From contig JAUWPC010000011.1 of assembly GCA_030611815.1 (NCBI GenBank), positions 1 to 24,230 on the forward strand: a DNA stretch of 24,230 nt, given 5' to 3'. The position numbers were made by a program, and so were the translations under genes. The notes below the pieces were generated by a model. That model saw only the letters and a list, made by a program, of their open reading frames with translations. It made no database searches and was not told the DNA's origin. Below, piece by piece: positions 8,281 to 15,502 of this stretch (within the stretch, counting starts at the first letter, position 1; every line of letters begins with the position of its first letter). The stretch comes from Desulfobacteraceae bacterium. GTDB taxonomy: Bacteria; Desulfobacterota; DSM-4660; Desulfatiglandales; Desulfatiglandaceae.

Positions 8281-10581
8281 CTATATCCAGCGTTTGATGA
8301 AAGACTTGACAGGGTGTTTGGCCTTTGCCATGACAAGTGGCTTATTGCAATGCTTGGCAAATTCCTCCGGAAGCGATCCGATGAAACGCCGCCGAAACAG
8401 GGGGTCATCGGTTGCCCCTATGACCACCAGATCATAATGCTCGGCTTCCTCGAGAAGGCTCTTCAAGAGATCTTTGGATATGGCATATTTGGCCTCAAAG
8501 AGAGAGACAGGCGCATTGAGCCGGGGCACTGTTTCGGCAAGAAAGGCGTCTATGTCCTGGGTCGTTTTACCTGGCTGGGCCACATTGAAAACGACCACTT
8601 GCCCCCCGTCCTGTTCAACCATGGCGGAGGCGGTTTCAAGTGCGAAGGCTGAATTGGGCCCCCCGGCAAAGGGGAGAAGGACCTTCATATATCTCTGATG
8701 GACACACTCCTTGAAAAGGAGAATGTCGCAGGTTGCACGTTCGAGTATGGGGTCCACTGTGCTCCCAAGGGTAAACCCCTTTCCCCCTTTTCCTCCATGC
8801 CACCCCATGATAAGCAGGTCTGCCTTCCGCTCTGAAGCTGCCGAGATGACACCCCGACCCACGTTCCTGCAGTAACGCATGGTGCTCCCGAAGGAGAAAC
8901 GGGGGGCAAGGTAAAGCATCGCCTCTGTGATGGCCTCTTGGCCAGGTTGAGCATATTTGGAGGCATCTGAAAGGGGCACCTGTGGCGGTATAGGAACCAT
9001 GTGAATCACCTCCACCTCTGTACGGCTCCCCTTTGCCCTGCAAAATCTGTAACAGTTCTGGGCTAAGGGGATGGCATTGGCAGGATTTGCAACAGCAAGG
9101 AGTACCCGAAATCCCTCCTTCTCCGGGATAGGCTCTTCCTGCAGGACAACGATTTCATCTTCGGTCCGTATGGCCCTTTGCTTGGAGTAGAGGTGATAGA
9201 TGACAATTCCTGAAATGACCCATACCGGTCCCACCACCCATGCGAGCGGGCTCATGTGAAACAGCCATATTGCAAGGACTGCCTGTACAAGTATGGCAGC
9301 CACTGGCGGAAAAGGGAAGAACGGCATAACAAAACCATAGGTCATTTCATCAGCCATATTCCGGCGAATGCGGATCACGCAGAGGTTAACCATGAAAAAC
9401 AGGAACAGGAACATCATGCTGGCGCTGGAAGCTACGTCAATGGTGGGAAGGAAGGCAGCTACAACGATAACCAGAGCGCCGGTGAATAATAAAGCCCCAA
9501 AGGGTGTTCGGCGTTTCGGGTGGAGCCGGGAGAAGAATTGGGGAAGCATACGATCCCTCCCGAGCGCATAGGAGGCACGGGTGGCTGAGTAGATGGTGGC
9601 GTTCAGGGCAGAGGTGGATGCAAATATAACAGTGATGGTCACAAGTATCCCTCCGTAGGAAGGAATAAGCATGGATATGGCTTCCCCAAAACCCTTTGCC
9701 CCATGGTTTCCGATCCACACCCAGGCAGGCTCTCCAACATCCTTAACTCCGATGACAGACGCAAAGGCAACCCCCACGTAGGTAAACACTACTATGAAGA
9801 TCGAATAGAGCATCGCCTTTGGTAGATTGCGGCGTGGGTCAATCGCTTCATCGCCAGTCTGGGCAATGACCTCAAAGCCCTCGAAAGCGACATATGTAAA
9901 CCCCATTGTGATCAGAAGCTTGCCCCAGCCATTGGGCATGAAGGGTTTGAAATTGGCTAAGCGGTCTGGGTCTACGATGGCGGTTCCGATCCCCACTAAC
10001 GCTATAAAGGCGAGGGTAACTGTCTGGCCTAAGGTAAAGAAGACACCCATGGTGCCAGTCTCTGATGCCCCCCTGTAGTTGATATAAATAAAAAGGCTTG
10101 CAACAAGTATTGCCACGCCCTTTTCTATTAGGAGGAGCTGGACGCCTGATACATTGATGATGCCGAGCTGGTTGAGATAGTGCACAGTGTAAAGGGCAAA
10201 GGTTGCGGCATAAAGGCTTCCAGCGACAGAAGAGGCAAACCATTCCATCCACCCGGCCAAAAAGCTTGGTCCCCTCCCAAAGGCGATCCGCGCGAAATTG
10301 TAGGCGCCACCGGCCCTTGGAACGGCCGAGCTTAACTCTGCGTAGGACATGGCCGTGAACAGCGCAATGACCGCGTTAAGCGCGAAAGTCAGGATAACGC
10401 CCCCGGGTCCGGCAATCCCCACTGCACTGCCAACGCCTAAAAAGACGCCGGCCCCGATCATCATCCCAACTCCCATCATGGTGATATGGAGGAGATTGAG
10501 ATTACGGGAAAGCTCCGTTGTAATCCGGGGATATTCGGTCTCGGAGCTGGTTTCAGGATTTGTTTCGGGAGTTGTTTCCAT
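8281..10581 (-). CDS. APC-family amino acid permease with two C-terminal universal stress protein (USP) domains (766 aa)
   Basis: This is an inner-membrane transporter of the amino acid-polyamine-organocation superfamily fused to cytoplasmic USP modules. Residues 1-28 are a Thr/Glu/Pro-rich tail. About 29-465 is the transporter core with roughly twelve hydrophobic segments, the unwound-helix motif GVGMMIGAGVFLG (37-49) and PRAGGAYNFARIAFG (88-102). USP1 spans about 491-624 and has a complete ATP-binding pattern G593-x2-G596-x9-G606-S607. USP2 spans about 632-753 and has the same pattern except that the second Gly is Asp (G722-x2-D725-x9-G735-S736). Substrate is unknown; the USP domains suggest nucleotide- or stress-dependent control. 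The ATG lies inside the 3' end of the small membrane protein gene (29-bp overlap) and has no strong Shine-Dalgarno, which suggests translational coupling. The gene ends three bases from hflX. Confidence 0.9.
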   Translation of the reverse strand: METTPETNPETSSETEYPRITTELSRNLNLLHITMMGVGMMIGAGVFLGVGSAVGIAGPGGVILTFALNAVIALFTAMSYAELSSAVPRAGGAYNFARIAFGRGPSFLAGWMEWFASSVAGSLYAATFALYTVHYLNQLGIINVSGVQLLLIEKGVAILVASLFIYINYRGASETGTMGVFFTLGQTVTLAFIALVGIGTAIVDPDRLANFKPFMPNGWGKLLITMGFTYVAFEGFEVIAQTGDEAIDPRRNLPKAMLYSIFIVVFTYVGVAFASVIGVKDVGEPAWVWIGNHGAKGFGEAISMLIPSYGGILVTITVIFASTSALNATIYSATRASYALGRDRMLPQFFSRLHPKRRTPFGALLFTGALVIVVAAFLPTIDVASSASMMFLFLFFMVNLCVIRIRRNMADEMTYGFVMPFFPFPPVAAILVQAVLAIWLFHMSPLAWVVGPVWVISGIVIYHLYSKQRAIRTEDEIVVLQEEPIPEKEGFRVLLAVANPANAIPLAQNCYRFCRAKGSRTEVEVIHMVPIPPQVPLSDASKYAQPGQEAITEAMLYLAPRFSFGSTMRYCRNVGRGVISAASERKADLLIMGWHGGKGGKGFTLGSTVDPILERATCDILLFKECVHQRYMKVLLPFAGGPNSAFALETASAMVEQDGGQVVVFNVAQPGKTTQDIDAFLAETVPRLNAPVSLFEAKYAISKDLLKSLLEEAEHYDLVVIGATDDPLFRRRFIGSLPEEFAKHCNKPLVMAKAKHPVKSFIKRWI

Positions 10582-10729
10582 CTAAAATATCTTTTTGAAT
10601 ATGCCTCAAAGAACCTGGTCGATGGGCATGAATTTGCTCTATGATACGGCGGCTCCACAGTGTGAGAAAGACAACCGTTCCTAAAGCCAGGATTGTGAGC
10701 ACTATCCCTAATATAATATCCCAAGTCAT
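10553..10729 (-). CDS. Small single-span membrane protein (58 aa), coupled to the permease
   Basis: This short frame begins MTWDIILGIVLTILALGTVV, with one strong hydrophobic helix (about residues 4-24), then a basic cytoplasmic tail (WSRRIIEQIHAHRPGS). The first in-frame start is a TTG at 10735, but the ATG at 10729 has GAGG eight bases upstream and is preferred. The last 29 bases overlap the start of the APC-USP permease, so the two are very likely translated together. Topology (one helix followed by positive residues) predicts an outside N-terminus and an inside C-terminus. By position it may be an accessory subunit of the transporter, but I recognise no family; that role is inference. Confidence 0.65.
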   Translation of the reverse strand: MTWDIILGIVLTILALGTVVFLTLWSRRIIEQIHAHRPGSLRHIQKDILDGNNSRNKS

Positions 10730-10759
10730 AGGCAATTCCTCAAAGAGGATAAATAAGTT

Positions 10760-10765
10760 AGTATA
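10760..10765 (-). promoter_or_regulatory. Possible -10 box (TATACT) upstream of the small membrane protein/permease pair
   Basis: On the minus strand TATACT matches the -10 consensus at five of six positions and sits about 30 bases upstream of the ATG at 10729. No good -35 hexamer is seen at the expected spacing, so the call is tentative. Confidence 0.25.
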
Positions 10766-10807
10766 GTCAAACGGTTATATAAACAGAGCAAACTACTACC
10801 TCAAGCA

Positions 10808-11142
10808 AAAGTGCCTAAAGTTTGAAGTGCCTAAAGTTAAGGAACTTCGTGATGTTTTTAAGATGACTGGCCTCTTCAAGGCCTGCCCACCATTGCCGAC
10901 CTTTTGGAATATGCCCGCTCCCGTACATGACAGCCGAGGCAGGCGGGCCCCAAGATAAACCAGGCCAGAAAACACTCGCAACAAAAACTCAAGCCTTCTG
11001 ACCTGCTTGTTCGCCTCGATTTATGCAAGCAGATCTCTCGACAAACACCTTATTCTGGAAACTTTTATCTTGAAATGTTAAACGACATCTTTAATTTTAG
11101 GCGCTTTAGCTCACTTTAGGCAATTCAAACTTTAGGCACTTT
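10808..11142. repeat. 30-bp near-perfect inverted repeat made of AGTGCCTAAAGT units
   Basis: Positions 10808-10837 and 11113-11142 are inverted copies with one mismatch. Each arm contains two 12-base units (AGTGCCTAAAGT at 10810-10821 and 10826-10837; ACTTTAGGCACT at 11129-11140, with a variant at 11113-11124). A further overlapping copy is at 11138-11149. The 275 bp between the arms has no gene. This may be a mobile miniature element or the flanks of a lost insert. Confidence 0.7.
10912..10948. repeat. GC-rich dispersed hairpin, copy 1
   Basis: GCCCGC (10913-10918) pairs with GCGGGC (10943-10948) around a 24-base loop. The elements TGCCCGCTC and GGCAGGCGGG also occur, in the same order but on the opposite strand, at 18510-18540 inside the gcv cluster. 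The shared pieces suggest a dispersed family. Confidence 0.45.
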
Positions 11143-11243
11143 AGGCACTTGAGTCAAAGGGGGTGACCATATATCGTAAAAGAGGTGTTGTCAAATCCGC
11201 AGCCCCCTTAATCCCAATCCTGATGCAGGCCCTGAAATTAGTA

Positions 11244-11272
11244 TTGACAGAAAACTGATGCCCATGTAAAAA
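11244..11272 (+). promoter_or_regulatory. Candidate promoter for the HAD hydrolase gene
   Basis: A perfect TTGACA (11244-11249) is followed by 17 bases and TAAAAA (11267-11272), four of six matches to the -10 consensus. The -10 box and predicted start fall inside the perfect hairpin 11262-11287. The leader to the chosen ATG would be about 160 bases. Confidence 0.33.
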
Positions 11273-11287
11273 ATCCTTTTTACATGG
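11262..11287. repeat. 11-bp perfect hairpin (CCATGTAAAAA / TTTTTACATGG)
   Basis: The stem arms are 11262-11272 and 11277-11287 with a four-base loop ATCC. It overlaps the candidate -10 box. It could be an operator-like palindrome; it could also act as a terminator-like stem, although it lacks a GC-rich base. Confidence 0.55.
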
Positions 11288-11440
11288 ATTTAGGAATTTA
11301 GGCATTCAGGAATTGCGAATTATTATAATGAATTGGTCTCAAAAGGATCACTCCAAATTGCGCACTTTTTGACTTTTTATGAGACCATCAAGACTGGGAT
11401 TGCCCATGAGATAGCGGGAAAATGGAGATTTAAAGACCAC

Positions 11441-12205
11441 ATGAATCAGATAAAGGCTATAGGATTTGATCTCTTCAACACCCTGATTACTGCGGAACCA
11501 GGTGCCCTTAGAGATGCCTTGACCAGGCTGACCGGCAGTCTGGCTCAAATGGGTCTCCGGCCGGAGTACGAGCAATTCAAAAAGGCCTATCGGGAAGCCG
11601 CTCTGCGGTTTATAAAACGGGCAAATGAGGACGGAAAAGAGACACACAATCGTTTCTGGATCAGTGCGGCACTGCAAACCCTGGGTTACGACATAGGGCC
11701 GGATGATCCCAGGATATCCCGGGCAATTGACGCCTATTTTTCCGCCTTTCTCGATTTCTGCCACCCTATCCCTGGTACAATAGAAATGCTCGAAACACTG
11801 AAAGGAGTGTATCGCCTCGGGTTACTTTCTAATTTTACCCACGCGCCCGCCGCTGTAAAGATCATTGACCATATGGGCCTCAGCCCCTTTTTCGACGTGG
11901 TGCTTATTTCAGGCCAAATCGGTTACCGAAAACCACACGCCATTGTTTTTCGCAGACTTATTGAGTCTTTAGGTGTGGATGGGGGCGAGGCACTGTATGT
12001 GGGAGATGACCCTGAGGCCGATATTAATGGCGCCCTGAGGGCAGGGCTTCAGCCGATCTGGTTTACCTATGCCCGGGACAAAAAAAGCCTCTTGCCTCCT
12101 GGAGCGGTATCAGATCGGGTGGAAATCGAGGACGATAACGTGCCTGAGATTTCTACGTGGGAGGAGCTGTTTTCTCTTCAACGACTCAACCACTTAACCA
12201 CTTAA
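11441..12205 (+). CDS. HAD-superfamily hydrolase, haloacid-dehalogenase-like (254 aa)
   Basis: This is a cytoplasmic HAD hydrolase with an alpha-helical cap. Motif I is FDLFNTL with the nucleophile Asp10. The second Asp of the phosphatase DxD motif is replaced by Phe, as in the FDLYGTL/FDLFGTL type that includes 2-haloacid dehalogenases and some phosphatases. Motif II is LGLLSNFTHAP, motif III the Lys in GYRKPHAIVF, and motif IV YVGDDPEADINGALRAG. The substrate cannot be deduced. The frame is open upstream to a TTG at 11333, but that adds 36 residues unlike the family and overlaps apparently non-coding DNA. ATG 11441 places motif I at the usual distance from the N-terminus; its Shine-Dalgarno is weak (GGAG 13 bases upstream). 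The stop lies in a CAACCACTTAACCACTTAAC repeat and is 11 bp from the convergent Nudix gene. Confidence 0.82.
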   Translation: MNQIKAIGFDLFNTLITAEPGALRDALTRLTGSLAQMGLRPEYEQFKKAYREAALRFIKRANEDGKETHNRFWISAALQTLGYDIGPDDPRISRAIDAYFSAFLDFCHPIPGTIEMLETLKGVYRLGLLSNFTHAPAAVKIIDHMGLSPFFDVVLISGQIGYRKPHAIVFRRLIESLGVDGGEALYVGDDPEADINGALRAGLQPIWFTYARDKKSLLPPGAVSDRVEIEDDNVPEISTWEELFSLQRLNHLTT

Positions 12206-12216
12206 CTATGCTTCAA

Positions 12217-12804
12217 TTAGCGAGAAAAATCAGCTCGATATTCCATGAAAAATCGGTAGAAGGCCGCCAATACTAAAGAATGGGTAATTTCTCCATCCCG
12301 GATCAGGCGGGGGATCGCGCTGAGGGGCCGGAGCAGGACCTCAATATCCTCCCTTTCATCCTGTTGCTGTCCCCCAGCAAGAAACACATCTTTTGCCAGG
12401 AATGTGTAACACTCATTATTCTGTATGGCCGGATTGGGGTGGACCGCGCCTAATGAACACGTCTCTAAAGGACGATACCCGGTTTCTTCGAAAAGCTCTC
12501 TCCTCGCTGCCTGTTCAGGTGTGTCAGATTTTTCTACAAGTCCTCCCGGGATTTCCAGGGTGACATTCCTGGTGCCATGGCGATACTGCCGCACCAGAAC
12601 CACTTCCTGTTCAGGGGTGAGGGGGATAACATTGACCCAGGATGAAGATTCTAAAATAAAAAAGTTGTGCTCCATGCCCGTGCGGGGAGATATGGCCCTG
12701 TCTGTGCGAAGGCTGAAGACGCGGTAGGACCTGTCTCTGGTACTGGAGATTACTTTCCATGGCTTTGGGTACAATTCGTGGGATTTTGGATTGGGTTGTG
12801 TCAT
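12217..12804 (-). CDS. Nudix hydrolase, ADP-ribose pyrophosphatase-like (195 aa)
   Basis: This enzyme hydrolyses a nucleoside diphosphate linked to another moiety, most likely ADP-ribose or an ADP-sugar. The Nudix box begins at G88 and ends at Y110; its core RELFEETGY (102-110) supplies the metal-binding glutamates. The first Glu of the canonical box is Asp94, a common conservative variant in this subfamily. The preceding VNVIPLTPEQEVVLVRQYRH strands and the EIPGG motif fit the ADP-ribose/NudF type. The ATG overlaps the helicase stop by four bases (ATGA), with AAGGGG seven bases upstream, so it is the last gene of the gcvH-to-Nudix run. The link to glycine metabolism is not obvious; a housekeeping role in clearing ADP-ribose is likely. 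Confidence 0.88.
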   Translation of the reverse strand: MTQPNPKSHELYPKPWKVISSTRDRSYRVFSLRTDRAISPRTGMEHNFFILESSSWVNVIPLTPEQEVVLVRQYRHGTRNVTLEIPGGLVEKSDTPEQAARRELFEETGYRPLETCSLGAVHPNPAIQNNECYTFLAKDVFLAGGQQQDEREDIEVLLRPLSAIPRLIRDGEITHSLVLAAFYRFFMEYRADFSR

Positions 12805-14720
12805 TTTTTAGCCCCTTCAAAAAACCGGTCAATATCTGATAGATCGTGGGTCACGGGGATATTGGGAAGGCTCTCCAAAAAAAACCTGCCATATCGGCTC
12901 GTCATAATCCTGACATCCAGAATAGATAGTATCCCCCTGTCAGATTGTTTTCTTATCAGCCTGCCGAGGCCCTGTTTCAGGGAGATAATGGCTGAAGGGA
13001 CCTGATACTCCATGAACGGATTGTGGCCCTGGCTCCGGATGGCATCGATCCTGGCGCCGACAATAGGCTCTCCTGGCGAGGCAAAGGGGAGCTTATCTAT
13101 GATCAAACAGCTCAGGGCCTCACCCGGCACATCCACCCCCTGCCAGAAAGAGCCTGTGGCAAAGAGGACCGAGTGGACGTCCTGCCTGAACGCATCCAGA
13201 AGGACCGATCGGGGCGCATGACCTTGCCTGTAAATGGTGAAGGGGATCCTATCTTTCACGATCTGATATGCGACGTTCAGATTGTGGTAACTGGTAAAGA
13301 GTACTAAGGCCCTTCCCTCTGTCCGTTTAAGGATCTTTAAGATCTCCTTGGCTGCTTGAGTGCCGAAATCGGGCGAATTTGGGGGTGGAAGGCTTTTAGG
13401 GATGTAGAGGATGGTCTGGGTTTCAAAGTCGAAATGTGAATCGCAGATCTCCTGAAACGCTTCTTCAGGGAGACCAAGACGTGAACGGATGTAGTCGAAA
13501 GTCCCATTTGTGGAAAGGGTTGCGGAAGTAAATATGGTGGTCTGCACCTTGTCATAGAGAAGTTCATTCATCGACTCGGATATGTCGAGTGGGGATGAGT
13601 GGAGAACAAGGCTCTTTTTTCGCCTTTCATACCAGTTCAGCCAGTTGCTGCCCCTCTGTTTGAGGATCTCTTCTAACAGGGTGTCTATTTCCCTGGCCCT
13701 GTCGAGAAGCGGCTGTATAGGGGTATTATTCAGACGCGTGAGGTTTGAATCTCCGTAGACAAACCTGAGGCCCCTTCTCAGCTCACGGACCGGTCCCTGA
13801 CCCAGATTGGAAAGGATCTCTTGATCAAGTCTCCCCTTTTCTTCATAACCCTCAAGCGTTCCTTTCAGGAGCTCTATGCCGCCTTGTATGATATTTAGTC
13901 CTCTTTCCAGTTTACCCTTGTCCACTCCCTGCATCTTCCTGATGCCTTTTTTCAGGTCACTTATCAGATCTGTGATCTGCCTGGTGCTGAGGCTTTCGCC
14001 AAAGTAGGAGGTGGCTATTTCCTCTATGGTGTGGGCTTCATCAAAGACTGCCACTTGAAACCGGGGGATTATTTCACCGAACCCCCCCTTTTTCACCTTC
14101 ATATCAGCAAAAAAGAGATGGTGGTTTACGATGATAATCTTAGCCTTGGCAGCCCTGCTGCGGAGCTTTCCCAAGAAACATTCATCTAAAAACAGGCATT
14201 TCGATCCGAGGCATTGGTCAGATGAGGATGAGAGGGAGGTCCAGAGGATGTCATCGTCACTGAGCCAGGAGATCTCTCCGCGATCGGCAAACTCTGTTTT
14301 TTTGAGCCATTCCTTGAGCTTTCCAATCTTTTTTGTCTGGGATGTCTCCAAGAGAGATGATTGCGATATATACTGGTGGTATCTGTGGAGGCAAAGATAG
14401 TTCTCTCTCCCCTTCATCATAACGGCGTCAATATTGAGGTGTGCCGCCTTGTTCAGAAGGGGGATGTCTTTGAAATAGATCTGTTCCTGAAGGTTTTTTG
14501 TGCCGGTTGATATGATACTCTTCTTTCCGCTCAGTATGACAGGGACAAGATAACCGAACGTCTTTCCGGTGCCAGTCCCTGCTTCTATCAGGGCGGGCAT
14601 TTTCTGCCGAATGGAGTCTTCTATAAGGAGGGCCATCTGGAGTTGGGAAGGCCGGAACTCAAAACCTTGTAGGGATCGGGCCAATATACCGTCTGTTTCT
14701 AAGATACTTTGAATCGACAA
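12801..14720 (-). CDS. DinG/YoaA-type ATP-dependent DNA helicase (639 aa)
   Basis: This is a superfamily 2 iron-sulfur helicase of the XPD/DinG group that unwinds DNA 5'-3' and helps resolve R-loops, G-quadruplexes or damaged forks. Seen are a Q-like N-terminus (FEFRPSQLQMA), Walker A EAGTGTGKT (46-54), four cysteines placed to bind a 4Fe-4S cluster (C110, C170, C175, C181), DEAH (227-230), and the C-terminal motifs GSFWQGVDVPGEALS and QGLGRLIRKQSDRG. It resembles YoaA in size. The frame begins with TTG at 14720; no ATG precedes the conserved region, and a GAGG lies ten bases upstream within lipB. It overlaps lipB by 22 bp and the Nudix gene by 4 bp, which indicates co-transcription. Confidence 0.9.
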   Translation of the reverse strand: MSIQSILETDGILARSLQGFEFRPSQLQMALLIEDSIRQKMPALIEAGTGTGKTFGYLVPVILSGKKSIISTGTKNLQEQIYFKDIPLLNKAAHLNIDAVMMKGRENYLCLHRYHQYISQSSLLETSQTKKIGKLKEWLKKTEFADRGEISWLSDDDILWTSLSSSSDQCLGSKCLFLDECFLGKLRSRAAKAKIIIVNHHLFFADMKVKKGGFGEIIPRFQVAVFDEAHTIEEIATSYFGESLSTRQITDLISDLKKGIRKMQGVDKGKLERGLNIIQGGIELLKGTLEGYEEKGRLDQEILSNLGQGPVRELRRGLRFVYGDSNLTRLNNTPIQPLLDRAREIDTLLEEILKQRGSNWLNWYERRKKSLVLHSSPLDISESMNELLYDKVQTTIFTSATLSTNGTFDYIRSRLGLPEEAFQEICDSHFDFETQTILYIPKSLPPPNSPDFGTQAAKEILKILKRTEGRALVLFTSYHNLNVAYQIVKDRIPFTIYRQGHAPRSVLLDAFRQDVHSVLFATGSFWQGVDVPGEALSCLIIDKLPFASPGEPIVGARIDAIRSQGHNPFMEYQVPSAIISLKQGLGRLIRKQSDRGILSILDVRIMTSRYGRFFLESLPNIPVTHDLSDIDRFFEGAKK

Positions 14721-15406
14721 TTCCTGAATTCCTCAATCTTCGTCATGACCAGCTCAACCTCGAAGACCTCCCCCAGATGACGTTTTACGGCTTTACGCAC
14801 AGGGTCTATGGGTACGCTGCTCCCAAGTTCCATCTCTAATGATGTGACCCCGATTCCTTTAAGGCCGCAGGGGTTTATCCAGGTGAAAGGTTCGATCGAC
14901 AGGTTGACGTTGAGCGCGACTCCGTGAAAACTGATCCCCCGGCGAACCGCAACTCCGACGCTCGCTAATTTCCTGTTACCCACCCACACTCCCCTGTTCA
15001 GGGGATTCCTATCACTCGTTATTCCCCAATCGGCCGCAACCCGGATTACTACCTCTTCGAGCATCTCAACATAGTCCACCACTCCGAGACGGGCGGACTT
15101 AAGGTCAACAATCGGGTAGATCACAAGCTGGCCGGGCCCGTGAAAGGTAATGTTTCCCCCCCGCTCTACCTGGACGATCGGGATTCCCCGGTCTTTCAGG
15201 ATATCCTCGGCCACGGTCAGGTTCTCCAATCCGCCCCTGCGGCCAAGGGTAAAAACAGGGGGATGCTCCAATAACAGGACGATGTCTGTTTCAACCCCCT
15301 TGTCGTTCCTCGCAGCTACGAGATCGGTCTGGAGCTTCCATGCCGTCCTGTACCCGGTCTGTGGCAGTTCGATACAGCGCCATTTCTTTTTTGTTAAAGG
15401 CGTCAT
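14699..15406 (-). CDS. lipB: Octanoyltransferase LipB (235 aa)
   Basis: LipB moves octanoate from acyl carrier protein to the target lysine of lipoyl domains; LipA then adds sulfur to give lipoate. Motifs are the substrate loop RGGNITFHGPGQL (82-94), K147 in GNRKLASVGVAV, RGISFHGVALNVN (156-168) and the acyl-accepting Cys180 in INPCGLKGIGVTS. The length fits the family. GcvH (19970-20374) in the same gene run is the obvious substrate. The ATG at 15406 has no clear Shine-Dalgarno. Its 3' end overlaps the helicase gene by 22 bp. lipA is not in the window. Confidence 0.95.
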   Translation of the reverse strand: MTPLTKKKWRCIELPQTGYRTAWKLQTDLVAARNDKGVETDIVLLLEHPPVFTLGRRGGLENLTVAEDILKDRGIPIVQVERGGNITFHGPGQLVIYPIVDLKSARLGVVDYVEMLEEVVIRVAADWGITSDRNPLNRGVWVGNRKLASVGVAVRRGISFHGVALNVNLSIEPFTWINPCGLKGIGVTSLEMELGSSVPIDPVRKAVKRHLGEVFEVELVMTKIEEFRNCRFKVS

Positions 15407-15410
15407 GTTT

Positions 15411-15475
15411 CATTCATTGAGGGTTGTGGGTATTGGGTGCTTGGCATTGGGTACTGGATGCTGGGGACGGGTCTT
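15411..15475. repeat. Degenerate TGGGTATTGGG-type tandem repeat upstream of lipB
   Basis: The 96-bp gap between lipB and the FAD oxidoreductase is filled by imperfect repeats such as TGGGTATTGGGTGCTTGGC and TTGGGTACTGGATGCTGGG. It carries no frame or clear signal. Confidence 0.45.
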
Positions 15476-15502
15476 TCAATAGGCAATAGTCAATCCAGAG
15501 GG

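Larger units (their letters stand above)
10730..11440. other. Repeat-rich intergenic region (711 bp)
   Basis: There is no convincing gene here; the short frames have no start signals or recognisable sequence. The region holds four or five copies of a 12-base unit in two inverted blocks (10808-10837 and 11113-11149), a GC-rich hairpin (10912-10948), a degenerate TTTAGG tract (about 11288-11312), a candidate promoter (11244-11272) and an 11-bp perfect hairpin (11262-11287). The stretch just before the HAD gene (about 11360-11395) looks non-coding although the HAD frame is open through it. Confidence 0.6.

Noticed and set aside
8636..10252. Overlapping frames inside the permease gene (both strands)
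   Set aside because: Their translations are rich in Pro/His/Cys/Arg with no domain, while the permease-USP frame has clear motifs throughout.
10796..10984. 62-residue minus-strand frame in the repeat-rich gap
   Set aside because: It is partly made of repeat units, has no ribosome-binding site and no recognisable sequence.
10808..11149. CRISPR array
   Set aside because: The repeat units are only 12 bases, are inverted between blocks, lack regular unique spacers, and no cas gene is nearby.
11333..11440. Longer N-terminus of the HAD protein from the TTG at 11333
   Set aside because: The extra 36 residues do not fit HAD proteins, which usually begin a few residues before motif I; the ATG at 11441 gives the normal layout.
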